Positions 7,881 through 16,406 are shown, counted from the first letter of the stretch. The stretch: 35,295 nucleotides of DNA from an uncultured Planctomycetia bacterium (GCA_938003765.1 CALKYE010000025.1:1-35295); one strand, 5' to 3'. The notes: generated from the sequence alone by a model not told the origin. Program-made: numbers and translations.

Positions 7881-8926
7881 GGCGTGGCGACCGTCCTGGA
7901 GCGCGCGCGCAGCGACTCGAACAACTCCGAGCCGGTCATGCTGACGGCCCCCAGGTCGCCGAACATGTGCTCGTAGAACTCTTCGCAGGTCGAGAGCAAG
8001 CGACGATGCGCCTCGGCGTCAGCGGCGTACGGCGTGCCGCCGACTTGGAACGACGGGCTGTGCAGGCTGAACACGAACACGCGATCGCCGCGCTCGATCA
8101 GCGCCTGCGTCAAACGCAGCAACTCGGGGAACGAGTGCCCTTCCGCCGAGAGTCGGATGCGCTCCACCATTCCGGTTCGAGCGAGAAGTCCCGGCAACTT
8201 GAGCGCGGCGCCGATGCGCGAGCCGGCGAGCGAGTACAGACGCGCCGCACCCTCGCCGGCGCGACCGACGAAGGCGCCCGAGACCGGCGCCGAGAGCAAC
8301 GAGCGACCCTCGCCGAGCCAGGCGGGTTGAGTGGGCGTGCGCGAGTAGTCGGGCCCGCCGTCGCGGCTGTAGTCGAACGGCGGCGCGGCGCTGAAGTCGA
8401 CGCGGTAGCCGAGCGCGCGCAGCGCATCGGCGGTGTTCGGACCGAAGCCGTAGCGTCCGGCTTGATAGCAACGCGGCCGGACGCCGAGGTTGCTCTCGAT
8501 GGTCTCCGTCAGTCGCTGGAGCTTGGCGTGCTCGAGTGGCGCGTCGAGGTTGCCAGGGAAACTCGCGTGCGAACCGAGTCGCTCCTCGAGCGGAGGCGAG
8601 ACCCATGGATGAAGGTGCGTGCCGATCTCGCAGCGCTCGGCGTGGGCCCACTCGCGCAGTTGGCGCCACGCGCGCTCCTGCGCCGCGATCGGGTAGTCGA
8701 TCACGTACACCGGGCGCACGCCGCAGCGTTCGAACAGCGACTGCCCGACGCCGATCGAGGCCATCGCCTCGGTGCTCACGTTCTCGCTCTGGAACGGCGC
8801 GTTCCAGTCGAACTCCTCCTCCGTGCTGACCACCGTCACAACGGTCAATGGCAGCTCAGAAACGTCAGCCGCGGTGCGCTGACGCCATGCGAAGGGAGAG
8901 CGGTCGCGAGCGCCGAACGCAGACAT
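7877..8926 (-). CDS. Polysaccharide deacetylase family protein
   Basis: This 349-residue protein is related to carbohydrate esterase family 4 (NodB-like), which removes N- or O-acetyl groups from glycans using a metal ion. Motif 1 is the variant VVSTEEEFDW (about 32-41) in place of TFDD. Motif 2 is EIGTHLHPW (100-108), with His104 and His106 as likely metal ligands. QAGRYGFGPN (about 155-164) fits the motif-3 arginine region. The variant motifs resemble deacetylase-like proteins found in exopolysaccharide clusters. There is no signal peptide, so it may act in the cytoplasm. The start is ATG at 8926 with GGAG three bases upstream, one of the few Shine-Dalgarno-like sites here. It overlaps the carbamoyltransferase gene by four bases. 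Activity with the altered motif 1 is likely but not certain. Confidence 0.82.
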   Translation of the reverse strand: MSAFGARDRSPFAWRQRTAADVSELPLTVVTVVSTEEEFDWNAPFQSENVSTEAMASIGVGQSLFERCGVRPVYVIDYPIAAQERAWRQLREWAHAERCEIGTHLHPWVSPPLEERLGSHASFPGNLDAPLEHAKLQRLTETIESNLGVRPRCYQAGRYGFGPNTADALRALGYRVDFSAAPPFDYSRDGGPDYSRTPTQPAWLGEGRSLLSAPVSGAFVGRAGEGAARLYSLAGSRIGAALKLPGLLARTGMVERIRLSAEGHSFPELLRLTQALIERGDRVFVFSLHSPSFQVGGTPYAADAEAHRRLLSTCEEFYEHMFGDLGAVSMTGSELFESLRARSRTVATP

Positions 8927-9014
8927 TCACTCCGTGTTTATCGCTACTTGTCCAGTGGCGCAAGCTCCGCGCCGCGCGACGCGCGCTTCCCCGGGCCCAT
9001 GCGAGACACGGTGG

Positions 9015-9020
9015 TAGACT
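9015..9020 (+). promoter_or_regulatory. -10-like box TAGACT of exported propeller-like gene
   Basis: TAGACT followed by CTTCTCGG lies 66 bases before the chosen ATG, in the divergent gap with the deacetylase gene. There is no -35 match. Confidence 0.35.
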
Positions 9021-9086
9021 CTTCTCGGCCTCGTTCCGGCGCCCGTGCGTTGGACCGCTCTCCCCACCCGCTCAGCCCGCGCCGCC

Positions 9087-10757
9087 ATGCTTTTCCCGCG
9101 TTCTTCACGCCTCGGCCGACGCCGCAGCGTCGGCGCCCTCGCAGTCGTCAGCGTCCTCTCCAGCGCGCTAGCTGCAGCCCCGAGCGACAATTTTTCGCCC
9201 TCGGGCCCGCAATTCCGCGTCAACGCTTCGGCCAACTTCGCGCAGTACTGGTCGCGCGTGGACATCTCGCCCGACTCCGCACGGCTGGGCTTCTCGTTCA
9301 GCAACGGCCAGGACCCGCGCGCGCGCCAGTTCACGATCGACGGCGCGCCGCTGACCGGCGACATCAACTGCAACCCGCTCTACACGCAGTACATCCAGGA
9401 CGAAGCCGAGACCTGCTTCTCGCTCGACGGTCGACAGTTGATCGCCTGGTCGGAGCGCAACGGTCACGACGGCGAGCAGATGGGCATCTTCGGGATGATC
9501 GTCGCGCCGAACGGCATCCCGGCCGCGGCGGAGTTCCAGATCAATCAGATCTGGCAAGCCTCGCAGTGGCGTCCGCTGATCGCGCAGCGCCCGGCGGGCG
9601 GCTGGGTCGTGGCCTGGTCGGGTGACTGGGATGGCGATCCGTTGTTCCGGCTGGTGAACGCCAACGGAACGTTCGCGACGGGCGACATCGACATCAGCAC
9701 CTGGGGCAACGGAGCCCAGGTCGACACCGCGCCTGCGATCGCGCCCAACGGCCGAATGCTGATGGTGTTCGTCGACTACTCGGGCGCGTTCGGCGTCGGC
9801 TCCGGCACCAACTTGTGGGCGCGGCTGTACGACGCAAACGGAGTCGCGCTTCAAGCTGCTCCCTTCGCGATGCTCAGCGGCGCCGACGCCGCGGGCGATC
9901 AACGCGAACCGCGTGTGGTGGCCGACGGTGCGGGGCGCTTCATCGTCGTGTGGGAGGACGCGGCGCGCGAAGTCGGAACCACGTGGGGCATCTACGCGCA
10001 GGTGTACGACAACGACGCGAACCTGCTCACGCCGCAGCCGATTCACGTCAACACGACGGTCCTCAGCTCGCAGCGCAATCCGCGCGTGGCGTGCGATGCG
10101 CTCGGGAACTTCATCGTGTGCTGGGAGGACTGGTCCGCCGGCAATGCGGACATCCGCGCGCAGCGCTTCGACGCCAACTTCCAACCGGTCGGCGCCGAGT
10201 TCATCGTCAACGAGGACCTGCCGGGCGATCACCGCCGCCCCAGCCTCGCGATGCATCCGACCAGCGGGTCCGTCGCGTTCACCTGGGAGGGCCCGGGAGT
10301 CTCGACCGACGTGTTCGCGCGCGTGTACAGCACGTACGCGCCGCCGCAGACCTACTGCACCGCCAAGGTCAACGGCCTGGGATGCACGCCGGCGATCGCG
10401 TGGAGCGGAACGCCGACGCTCAGCGGCGCCGACGACTTCCACGTGCTCGCGAGCAACGTGCTGAACCAGCGCAACGGCCTGCTCTTCGTGGGCTTCGCTC
10501 CCACGGCGTCGCCGTTCTACGGGGGCACGTTGTGCGTCCAGCCGCCCGTCGTGCGCGGGGGCGTGCAGAACGCAGGCGGCAGCTCGGGGACCAACGACTG
10601 CAGCGGACAACACGACACCTTCCTCTCGCACGCCTGGTTCGCCGCGAAGGGCCTGAGCGTGGGCGACAGCGCCTACTGCCAGTACTGGACGCGCGACCCG
10701 CTCTCGCCGCAGCCCGTCGGCCTGACCGACGCACTGTCGTTCGACGTGCGGCCGTGA
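9087..10757 (+). CDS. Exported protein with seven propeller-like repeats and shared C-terminal domain
   Basis: This is an exported protein of unknown function, 556 residues from ATG 9087. That ATG was chosen over an in-frame upstream ATG at 9045 because it directly precedes a signal peptide: basic FPRSSRLGRRR, hydrophobic VGALAVVSVLSSALAAA, and a cleavage site near residue 33. The body shows about seven repeats of 50-60 residues, each with a pattern like P-x-V-A-x-D-x-x-G-x-F-I-V-x-W-E-D followed by a second strand pair. This suggests a beta-propeller. From about residue 423 a 134-residue module begins YCTAKVNGLGCTP and includes several cysteines. The downstream sugar dehydrogenase carries the same module. 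A hairpin over the stop and an intrinsic terminator follow. I recognise no catalytic motif; binding or surface display is more likely than catalysis. Confidence 0.85.
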   Translation: MLFPRSSRLGRRRSVGALAVVSVLSSALAAAPSDNFSPSGPQFRVNASANFAQYWSRVDISPDSARLGFSFSNGQDPRARQFTIDGAPLTGDINCNPLYTQYIQDEAETCFSLDGRQLIAWSERNGHDGEQMGIFGMIVAPNGIPAAAEFQINQIWQASQWRPLIAQRPAGGWVVAWSGDWDGDPLFRLVNANGTFATGDIDISTWGNGAQVDTAPAIAPNGRMLMVFVDYSGAFGVGSGTNLWARLYDANGVALQAAPFAMLSGADAAGDQREPRVVADGAGRFIVVWEDAAREVGTTWGIYAQVYDNDANLLTPQPIHVNTTVLSSQRNPRVACDALGNFIVCWEDWSAGNADIRAQRFDANFQPVGAEFIVNEDLPGDHRRPSLAMHPTSGSVAFTWEGPGVSTDVFARVYSTYAPPQTYCTAKVNGLGCTPAIAWSGTPTLSGADDFHVLASNVLNQRNGLLFVGFAPTASPFYGGTLCVQPPVVRGGVQNAGGSSGTNDCSGQHDTFLSHAWFAAKGLSVGDSAYCQYWTRDPLSPQPVGLTDALSFDVRP

Positions 10758-10782
10758 GCACGGCGCGCGGGCGCAGCTCACG
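10753..10782 (+). terminator. Hairpin over stop codon of exported gene
   Basis: CGTGAGC at 10753-10759 pairs perfectly with GCTCACG at 10776-10782. The TGA stop (10755-10757) lies in the left arm. There is no T-run directly after it; a T-tract terminator follows 60 bases later. Confidence 0.35.
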
Positions 10783-10839
10783 CTGACCGCGTCGCCAGCT
10801 CCGCAGCGCCAGCGTGCGTCGTGCTCGCGCGCAGCGCGG

Positions 10840-10862
10840 GCCCCTTGTCACGGGCTTTTTTT
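10840..10862 (+). terminator. Rho-independent terminator
   Basis: GCCC (10840-10843) and GGGC (10852-10855) form a short stem, followed immediately by seven T residues (10856-10862). A T-run of this length is rare in such GC-rich sequence. It lies 83 bases after the exported propeller-like gene and ahead of the sugar dehydrogenase gene. The stem is only four base pairs, which lowers confidence. Confidence 0.5.
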
Positions 10863-10966
10863 CGGTCGCGTCCGGCGAAGAGAAATTGCATCGCGTTCGG
10901 CGCCTTGCGAGAACGGCGAGCTCTGGCACAGTACGACGCTCCGCTCCCCCAAGCGCTCCCCCCGCC

Positions 10967-12796
10967 ATGCGTTTGCTCCCCCTGATCGTCACCCTGCTCG
11001 GCTCATTCCTCGCCAGCGCGCCCGCTCAGACGCTGCAGGCCCGGCGAGTCGCGTGGGGCTTCACGCAGCCCGTGTTCGCAGCGGCTCCAACGGGTGACCT
11101 GCAGCGACTGTTCGTCGTCGAGCAGTCGGGCAAGATCAAGATCCTGAGCAACGGGGTCGTGCTGCCGACGCCGTTCATCGACCTGGGCGCGAGCGGATTG
11201 GACCGCATCGTCGCGGGCGGCGAGCGCGGAGTCCTCGGGCTCGCGTTCCACCCCGACTACACGAGCAACGGCTACTTCTTCGTCAACTACACCGCGCGCA
11301 GCAGCGGAGCGACGGTGGTCGAGCGCTTCCGCGTGAGCGCTCAGCCGAACTTGGCCGACGCCGGCAGTGGATTGGTGATCTTCACGCTGCCGCAGCCGCA
11401 GCCCAACCACAACGGAGGCTGCATCGCTTTCGGGCCCGACGGCAAGCTGTACATCGGCACGGGTGACGGCGGCGGCTGGGCCGACCAGGGACCCGGCCAC
11501 GCGGCGATCGGGAACGGACAGGCGCTCGACACGCTGCACGGCAAGCTCCTGCGACTCGACGTCGATCTCCCGCCGCCCTACATCCCCGCCGACAACCCGT
11601 ACTTCGGATCGAGTGCGGCGCTCGGCGAGATCTGGCACTTCGGCCTGCGCAATCCCTGGCGCTTCAGTTTCGACGCGTCGAACGGTGACTTGTACGTCGG
11701 CGACGTCGGACAGGAAGCGCGCGAGGAGATCGACTTCGTCGCCGCCAACGCGCCCAATCGGAACTTCGGCTGGCGCTGCATGGAAGGTCTGCAGTGCACC
11801 GGCTGGACGGGTTGCTCGTGCTCGTCGTCGGCGCTGACGGCGCCCGTGCACGACTATCCCCACAACCTGGGTTGCGCCGTGGTGGGCGGCTACGTCTACC
11901 GCGGCACGGCCATCTGCGGGCTCCAAGGGGCCTACTTCTTCGCCGACTTCTGCAGCTCGCGCGTGTGGAGCTTCCGCATGGTCGGCGGTCAGGTCACTGA
12001 TTTCCGCGACCGCACCGCGGAGCTCGAGCCTCCTGGCGGGCCGGTGAGCATCGCCGCCATCCCATCGCTCGCCGTCGACGGCGCCGGCGAGTTGTACGTG
12101 CTCGACTCGGACGGCGAGATCTACCGCATCGAGAGCGCGCAGAGTCAGCCGGACTGCAACTTCAACGGCTACGCCGACGCTTGCGAGATCGCCGACGGAG
12201 TCGCGCAGGACTGCAATTCGAACGGCGTGCCCGACGACTGCGACGTGACGAGCGGCGTGGACACCGACTGCGACGGGAATGGAGTGCTCGACGGCTGCGA
12301 GATCGCCGCCGATCCGGACCTCGACTGGAACGCGAACGGGACGCTCGACACGTGCGAGTGCGATGGCGGCGCGCCGCCGGTCACGTACTGCACCGCGAAG
12401 GTCAATTCGCTCGGCTGCACGCCCTACATCCAGTTCACGGGCCACCCCAGCGCATCGCTCGCGCTGCCGTTCTGGATCGGCGCGAAGAAGGTCCTCAGCC
12501 AGAAGATGGGCGTGATGATGTACGGCTACTGGCCGAACGCGACGCCCTTCCAGGGCGGATACGCCTGCGTCGGCTCGCCCATCCGCCGCATGCCTCCGCG
12601 TCCGACCGGCGGCTCGCAAGTGACGGTGAACTGCTCCGGCCTGCTGGTGTACGAGTTCAACACCTACATCGCTTCCGGCGTCGATCCCGCGCTGCAACTG
12701 GGGCAGGAGGTCGTCTTCCAGTTCTGGAGTCGCGACCCGAGCGCGTCGTTCGCGTCCAGCTTGAGCAACGCGCTTCGCGCGCGCATCTGCCAGTGA
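10967..12796 (+). CDS. Exported PQQ-dependent sugar dehydrogenase with calcium-binding repeats
   Basis: This 609-residue protein has a glucose/sorbosone dehydrogenase domain, a six-bladed propeller that oxidises aldose sugars with PQQ in the periplasm. ATG 10967 was chosen because a signal peptide follows (MRLLPLIVTLLGSFLASAPA). Family motifs are GLAFHPDYTSNGYFFVNY (about 91-108), NHNGGCIAFGPDGKLYIGTGDGG (147-169, His148 likely catalytic), and EIWHFGLRNPWRFSFD (221-236, Arg228 in the PQQ site). At about 396-465 four repeats of the type DxNxNGxxDxCE resemble thrombospondin type-3 calcium-binding repeats. A 136-residue C-terminal module starting YCTAKVNSLGCTP at residue 474 also ends the upstream exported protein. 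The repeats and module probably place the enzyme on the outer surface. PQQ biosynthesis genes are not in view. Confidence 0.9.
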   Translation: MRLLPLIVTLLGSFLASAPAQTLQARRVAWGFTQPVFAAAPTGDLQRLFVVEQSGKIKILSNGVVLPTPFIDLGASGLDRIVAGGERGVLGLAFHPDYTSNGYFFVNYTARSSGATVVERFRVSAQPNLADAGSGLVIFTLPQPQPNHNGGCIAFGPDGKLYIGTGDGGGWADQGPGHAAIGNGQALDTLHGKLLRLDVDLPPPYIPADNPYFGSSAALGEIWHFGLRNPWRFSFDASNGDLYVGDVGQEAREEIDFVAANAPNRNFGWRCMEGLQCTGWTGCSCSSSALTAPVHDYPHNLGCAVVGGYVYRGTAICGLQGAYFFADFCSSRVWSFRMVGGQVTDFRDRTAELEPPGGPVSIAAIPSLAVDGAGELYVLDSDGEIYRIESAQSQPDCNFNGYADACEIADGVAQDCNSNGVPDDCDVTSGVDTDCDGNGVLDGCEIAADPDLDWNANGTLDTCECDGGAPPVTYCTAKVNSLGCTPYIQFTGHPSASLALPFWIGAKKVLSQKMGVMMYGYWPNATPFQGGYACVGSPIRRMPPRPTGGSQVTVNCSGLLVYEFNTYIASGVDPALQLGQEVVFQFWSRDPSASFASSLSNALRARICQ

Positions 12797-12821
12797 ACGC
12801 GCGATCAATTCGGGCCCTGCG

Positions 12822-13730
12822 ATGAACGCGCAGCTCGAACTGCGGCCGACGTCGACGCTGCGGCTGGCGGACTGCCCGCGCGTGCCGCGACCGCGTCGCG
12901 TCGTCATGGCGGATCCGGCGGAGTTCGATGTGGCGTACGCCATCAATCCGCACATGCTGGGCGACGACGGTCAGCTCGAGCGGGTGGACCGGCGCGTGGC
13001 GCGCGAACAGTGGAGCGCGTTGCGCGGCGAGTTCGAACAAGCCGGACTCGACGTCCACGTGCTCCCGGCGCTGAGCGCTCACCCGGACCTCGTGTTCTGC
13101 GCGAACCAGGCGCTGCCGATCCCGCGCGAAGCCAGCGTCACCGGCCGCGCGCTCGCGCTGGCGTCGAACATGCGCTGGCCGCAGCGTCGCGGAGAAGTCG
13201 CTCACGTCCTCGGCGGCGTGCGTGGCCTCGGCTACGACGTGCGGCGCATCGATCGACTGGCGCCGCTGGAAGGGATGGGCGATGGCCTGTGGCATCCCGG
13301 TCGCGCGCTGCTGTGGGCTGGAGTCGGCCCGCGCTCGTCGCTGGAGGCGTGGCGCTCGGTCGCGCGTTGGACGCAGGCCACGATCGCTCCGCTGGAGCTG
13401 GTCGACCCCGACTTCTATCACCTCGACACGGCGCTGGCGCTGCTCGACGAGCGCACGTGCCTGTGGCTCCCCGACGCGCTCTCGAGCGCGTCGCAGCGTC
13501 TGATCGAGCGCACGATCCCGCGTCGCATCGAAGCCGATGCACGCGAGGGCCGGCAACTGCTCGCCGCCAACGCGTTCTGTCCCGACGGTCAGCGCGTGTG
13601 GATCCAGCGCGGCTGCGAACGCACGAGCGCGCGCTTGAGCGCGGCGGGGTTCTCCGTGCGCGAGGTCGACACCGGCGAGTACCTCAAATCCGGCGGCAGC
13701 GTGTTCTGCATGAAGCTGCTGCTGTGGTAG
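12822..13730 (+). CDS. Amidinotransferase/DDAH-superfamily protein
   Basis: This 302-residue protein is of the guanidine-modifying superfamily, which includes dimethylarginine dimethylaminohydrolase, arginine deiminase and amidinotransferases. These form a covalent Cys-amidino intermediate and release citrulline or transfer the amidino group. Visible key elements are VFCANQAL (FxAN motif, about 91-98), LEGMGDGLWHPG (149-160, acidic substrate ligands), FYHLDTAL (198-205, catalytic His200), and SGGSVFCMKL (290-299, nucleophile Cys296). The full catalytic set is present. Length and the HLDTAL...SGGSVFCMKL pattern fit DDAH-like hydrolases better than arginine deiminase. It starts at ATG, 25 bases after the sugar dehydrogenase stop on the same strand. 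It could be co-transcribed with that gene, but no functional link is obvious. The true substrate is open. Confidence 0.85.
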   Translation: MNAQLELRPTSTLRLADCPRVPRPRRVVMADPAEFDVAYAINPHMLGDDGQLERVDRRVAREQWSALRGEFEQAGLDVHVLPALSAHPDLVFCANQALPIPREASVTGRALALASNMRWPQRRGEVAHVLGGVRGLGYDVRRIDRLAPLEGMGDGLWHPGRALLWAGVGPRSSLEAWRSVARWTQATIAPLELVDPDFYHLDTALALLDERTCLWLPDALSSASQRLIERTIPRRIEADAREGRQLLAANAFCPDGQRVWIQRGCERTSARLSAAGFSVREVDTGEYLKSGGSVFCMKLLLW

Positions 13731-13773
13731 CGCGCCGCGGTCGCGCGTGCGCCGCGTCCCGCCCTCGACGAAC

Positions 13774-14484
13774 TCAGCTCTGGTAACGCAGGCGCACGTT
13801 CTCGCGCCCCATTTCCTGCAAGCGCTCGAGCTCCTTCTTGAGCCCCATGTGGTGCGCCTTGGACACCACGCTCTTCACCGAACGGCCGAGCTGCTGCGCG
13901 ATGTCGAGGTTGGAGGTGCGCGGATACAGCTCGCGCAGCAGGGCGAGTTCCTGCTCGCTCCAGCGCGGCATGCGCGTCGCGCCTTCGCCGTTCACGCGCC
14001 GAACGAAGGCCTTGTCCTTGGCCAGGCAGAGCTTCTGCGCCTGACGTTCGACCTGCTCGGTGGACCGACCGAAGATCACCGCGAGGTCGGCGTCGCTGCG
14101 GGTGCCGTACAAGCGCCGCAGTTCGCTGTTCTCTTCGCGCGTCCAGCGCGTGTTCTGCTGGATGCGGCCGAGCTCGAAGATCTGCTGCTCGACCTGCTCG
14201 GGATCGCGCCCGAGGATCCGCGCGATGGTCTGCGGCGTCGTCGCGCCCAGATAGCGCTTGAGCTGCTGGATCTCGCCCGCGGTCCAGGGGCCGGCGTTGC
14301 GCGCGGATTCGAAGACGACCTCGGCCATCTTGCGCACCGACTGCGGTGATCGGCCCAGTTCGCGCGCGATGACCTCGTCGGGCCGCAGGCCATAGGAGTC
14401 GCGCAGGCGATCCAACTCTGCCCGCGTCCAACGGCCCTTGCGCCGCCCGCGCTCGGCCTCGTCGTTCCAGTGGAACCGATGCAC
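13774..14484 (-). CDS. Protein with four Myb/SANT-like repeats
   Basis: This 236-residue basic protein is made almost wholly of four tandem helix-rich repeats. Each starts with a W-[TS] motif and ends in a Gly-Arg-[ST/D]-x-x-[QS]-V helix. The leading tryptophans are Trp19 (RWTRAELDRL), Trp67 (PWTAGEIQQL), Trp114 (RWTREENSEL) and Trp175 (RWSEQELALL). Each is followed by an ELGRS-PQSV-like recognition helix. This is the pattern of Myb/SANT or homeodomain-like DNA-binding repeats. A Lys/Arg-rich linker at about 155-173 separates repeats 3 and 4, and the tail is helical and charged. Binding to DNA is likely; the target is unknown. It lies 96 bases downstream of ptsI on the same strand, with its own TATAGT box. 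A role as transcription factor or nucleoid protein is inference. Confidence 0.8.
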   Translation of the reverse strand: MHRFHWNDEAERGRRKGRWTRAELDRLRDSYGLRPDEVIARELGRSPQSVRKMAEVVFESARNAGPWTAGEIQQLKRYLGATTPQTIARILGRDPEQVEQQIFELGRIQQNTRWTREENSELRRLYGTRSDADLAVIFGRSTEQVERQAQKLCLAKDKAFVRRVNGEGATRMPRWSEQELALLRELYPRTSNLDIAQQLGRSVKSVVSKAHHMGLKKELERLQEMGRENVRLRYQS

Positions 14485-14522
14485 CCGTCCTCCTTCCGCG
14501 GCATGCGGTCGATGGTGGGCTG

Positions 14523-14528
14523 ACTATA
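14523..14528 (-). promoter_or_regulatory. -10 box TATAGT of Myb/SANT-like gene
   Basis: TATAGT matches the sigma-70 -10 consensus at five of six positions and lies 38 bases before the ATG at 14484. No good -35 hexamer is found at the usual spacing. Confidence 0.45.
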
Positions 14529-14580
14529 GCGCCGGCGCTGAGCGGCGAAAGTCCGAGGGCGCGTCAACACGCGACGCGTT

Positions 14581-16323
14581 TCACGCGCCGTTGAGCGATT
14601 CCCGAATCGTGGACAGCACGCGCTTCGCGCCTTCGATGGTGTCTTGCGCGAGCGCGTCGACTGCGAGGCGCCGCGCGTCCGCGAGCGTCACGCGTCGCAT
14701 CGCCGACTTGATCTCGGGCAAGAAGTACGGCGCGACGCTGACCGAGTCGAAGCCCATGCCGAACAGCAGCAGCGCGGTCGCCGGATCGTCCGCCATGTCG
14801 CCGCACACGGCGCACGGAGTTCCCGCCTGGTTGGCGACGCGAGCGATGTCCGCGAGCGCGCGCAACACGGCCGGATGGTGCGGCTCGTAGAGCTTGGCGA
14901 CCCACGGATTGTCGCGGTCCGCGGCGAGGATGTACTGCACCAGGTCGTTGGTCCCAACGCTGAGAAAGTCCACTTCGCGCACGATGCGCTCGAGCGTGAA
15001 GAGCACCGAGGGCACCTCGACCATCACTCCGACCGGAGTGTCGTGCTCGACCTCGAAGCCCTGCTCGACGAGCGAGTTGCGAACGCCGTCGAAGATGGAG
15101 CGCACGGCGAGGATCTCCTCGAGCGAGCCGACCATCGGCAACAGCAGGCGCAACTCGTTGCCGAAGCCGGCGCGCAGCGCAGCTCGCAACTGCACGCGCA
15201 GCAGGTCCTGCCACTCCAGGCACACGCGGATCCCTCGCCAGCCCAGCGCGGGGTTGACCTCGTGCGGAGTCTGGAAGTAGCTCAGCCGCTTGTCGCCGCC
15301 GATGTCGATGGTGCGCAGCGTGAGCGGTTTGGGCGCCATGCGCTCGAGCACCCGCCGGTACATGCGGAACTGCTCGTCCTCGGACGGAAACTGCGGCCGC
15401 TCCATGTAGAGGAACTCGGTCCTCAGCAGGCCCACGCCGTCGCTCTGGCGCACGTCGAAGATGTCGAAGTCGTGGACGCTCTCGATGTTCACGAGCACGC
15501 CCTTGCGCACGCCGTCCGCGGTCTGCGCCGGCAGGTCGGCCTGCTCCGAGAGCGAAGCTCGGCGCGCCTCCAGTCGCGAACGCCGCTGATGGAACTCCGC
15601 CACCTGCTGGGAGTCGGGACGCAGTTCGACCACGCCTCGACCGCCGTCGACGGCGATCGTCATGCCTTGCTCGAGGCGCGTGAGCAATCCGGGGAGCCCC
15701 ACGACGCACGGCACGCCGAACGCTCGCGCGAGCACGGCCGCGTGTGAGAAGCGCCCGCCGACTTCGGCCACGACCGCCGCGAGGCGACCGCGCTCGACGG
15801 CGGTGACCACTTGCGGAGTGAGCACCGCTGCAGCGAGCACGACCTTGTCCGCGCCGCCCTGCGGCAGCGCCGGCGTCACGTTGAGCAACGCCTGCAGCAC
15901 TTCGCGCCAGGGATCCGCGAGGTCGGCGGAGTAGCTCCGCACGCTGTTGCCCTCCAGGCCGCGCAGCGTGCGCTCGAGCCGCGCGATCAGCTGATGCACG
16001 GCCGTCTCCGCGTTGACGCGCTCGCCGCGGATCGTCTCCTCGACTTCGCGCGTCGCGCCGGCGTCGGCGAGGATCATGCGGTGCACCGCGAAGATCTGGG
16101 CGTCGCGCTCCGAGGACTCGCGCGCCACGAGAGCCTGACGCCGGGCGAGTTCCTCGCCGGCGACCTCGACCGCGCGCCGGAGCCGCTCGATCTCGGCGGT
16201 GATGTCCCCCTCCGCCACGGACCAGGTCGGCGCCGCGTCGGGCGCAGCCTGGACGACGTGCACGGGTCCGATCGCCAGGCCGGGCGAGACCGAGACTCCG
16301 TGAACGGTGCGCGCGCGGGCCAT
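14581..16323 (-). CDS. ptsI: Phosphoenolpyruvate-protein phosphotransferase (PTS enzyme I)
   Basis: Enzyme I takes phosphate from PEP and passes it to HPr. The protein is 580 residues from ATG 16323. The frame stays open further upstream, but that part is Arg/Pro-rich and the family N-terminus VHGVSVSPGLAIGPVHVV starts just after this ATG. The phospho-histidine is His194 in GGRFSHAAVLAR. The PEP-binding barrel shows GLLRTEFLYM (298-307), LRTIDIGGDK (336-345), FLSVGTNDLVQYILAADRDN (453-472) and catalytic Cys507 in CGDMADDP. Length and order match E. coli PtsI. There is no N-terminal GAF domain as in PtsP. No ptsH, EIIA or sugar permease lies nearby, so it may serve a regulatory PTS. Divergent from it is a membrane coiled-coil gene; downstream is the Myb/SANT-like gene. 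Confidence 0.95.
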   Translation of the reverse strand: MARARTVHGVSVSPGLAIGPVHVVQAAPDAAPTWSVAEGDITAEIERLRRAVEVAGEELARRQALVARESSERDAQIFAVHRMILADAGATREVEETIRGERVNAETAVHQLIARLERTLRGLEGNSVRSYSADLADPWREVLQALLNVTPALPQGGADKVVLAAAVLTPQVVTAVERGRLAAVVAEVGGRFSHAAVLARAFGVPCVVGLPGLLTRLEQGMTIAVDGGRGVVELRPDSQQVAEFHQRRSRLEARRASLSEQADLPAQTADGVRKGVLVNIESVHDFDIFDVRQSDGVGLLRTEFLYMERPQFPSEDEQFRMYRRVLERMAPKPLTLRTIDIGGDKRLSYFQTPHEVNPALGWRGIRVCLEWQDLLRVQLRAALRAGFGNELRLLLPMVGSLEEILAVRSIFDGVRNSLVEQGFEVEHDTPVGVMVEVPSVLFTLERIVREVDFLSVGTNDLVQYILAADRDNPWVAKLYEPHHPAVLRALADIARVANQAGTPCAVCGDMADDPATALLLFGMGFDSVSVAPYFLPEIKSAMRRVTLADARRLAVDALAQDTIEGAKRVLSTIRESLNGA

Positions 16324-16406
16324 GGGGACGGTGAGCGGGTGGGGTGGGAGGCGTGGGCCGGTCGGGGTACTGCGCTGCGCCGCCGGAGCGGGGCGCAAGC
16401 GCTCGC

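Noticed and set aside
10947..10966. Possible sigma-54 promoter around TGGCAC upstream of the sugar dehydrogenase gene
   Set aside because: A TGGCAC-like -24 element occurs nearby but the -12 element lacks the TTGC core, so the match is not supportable.
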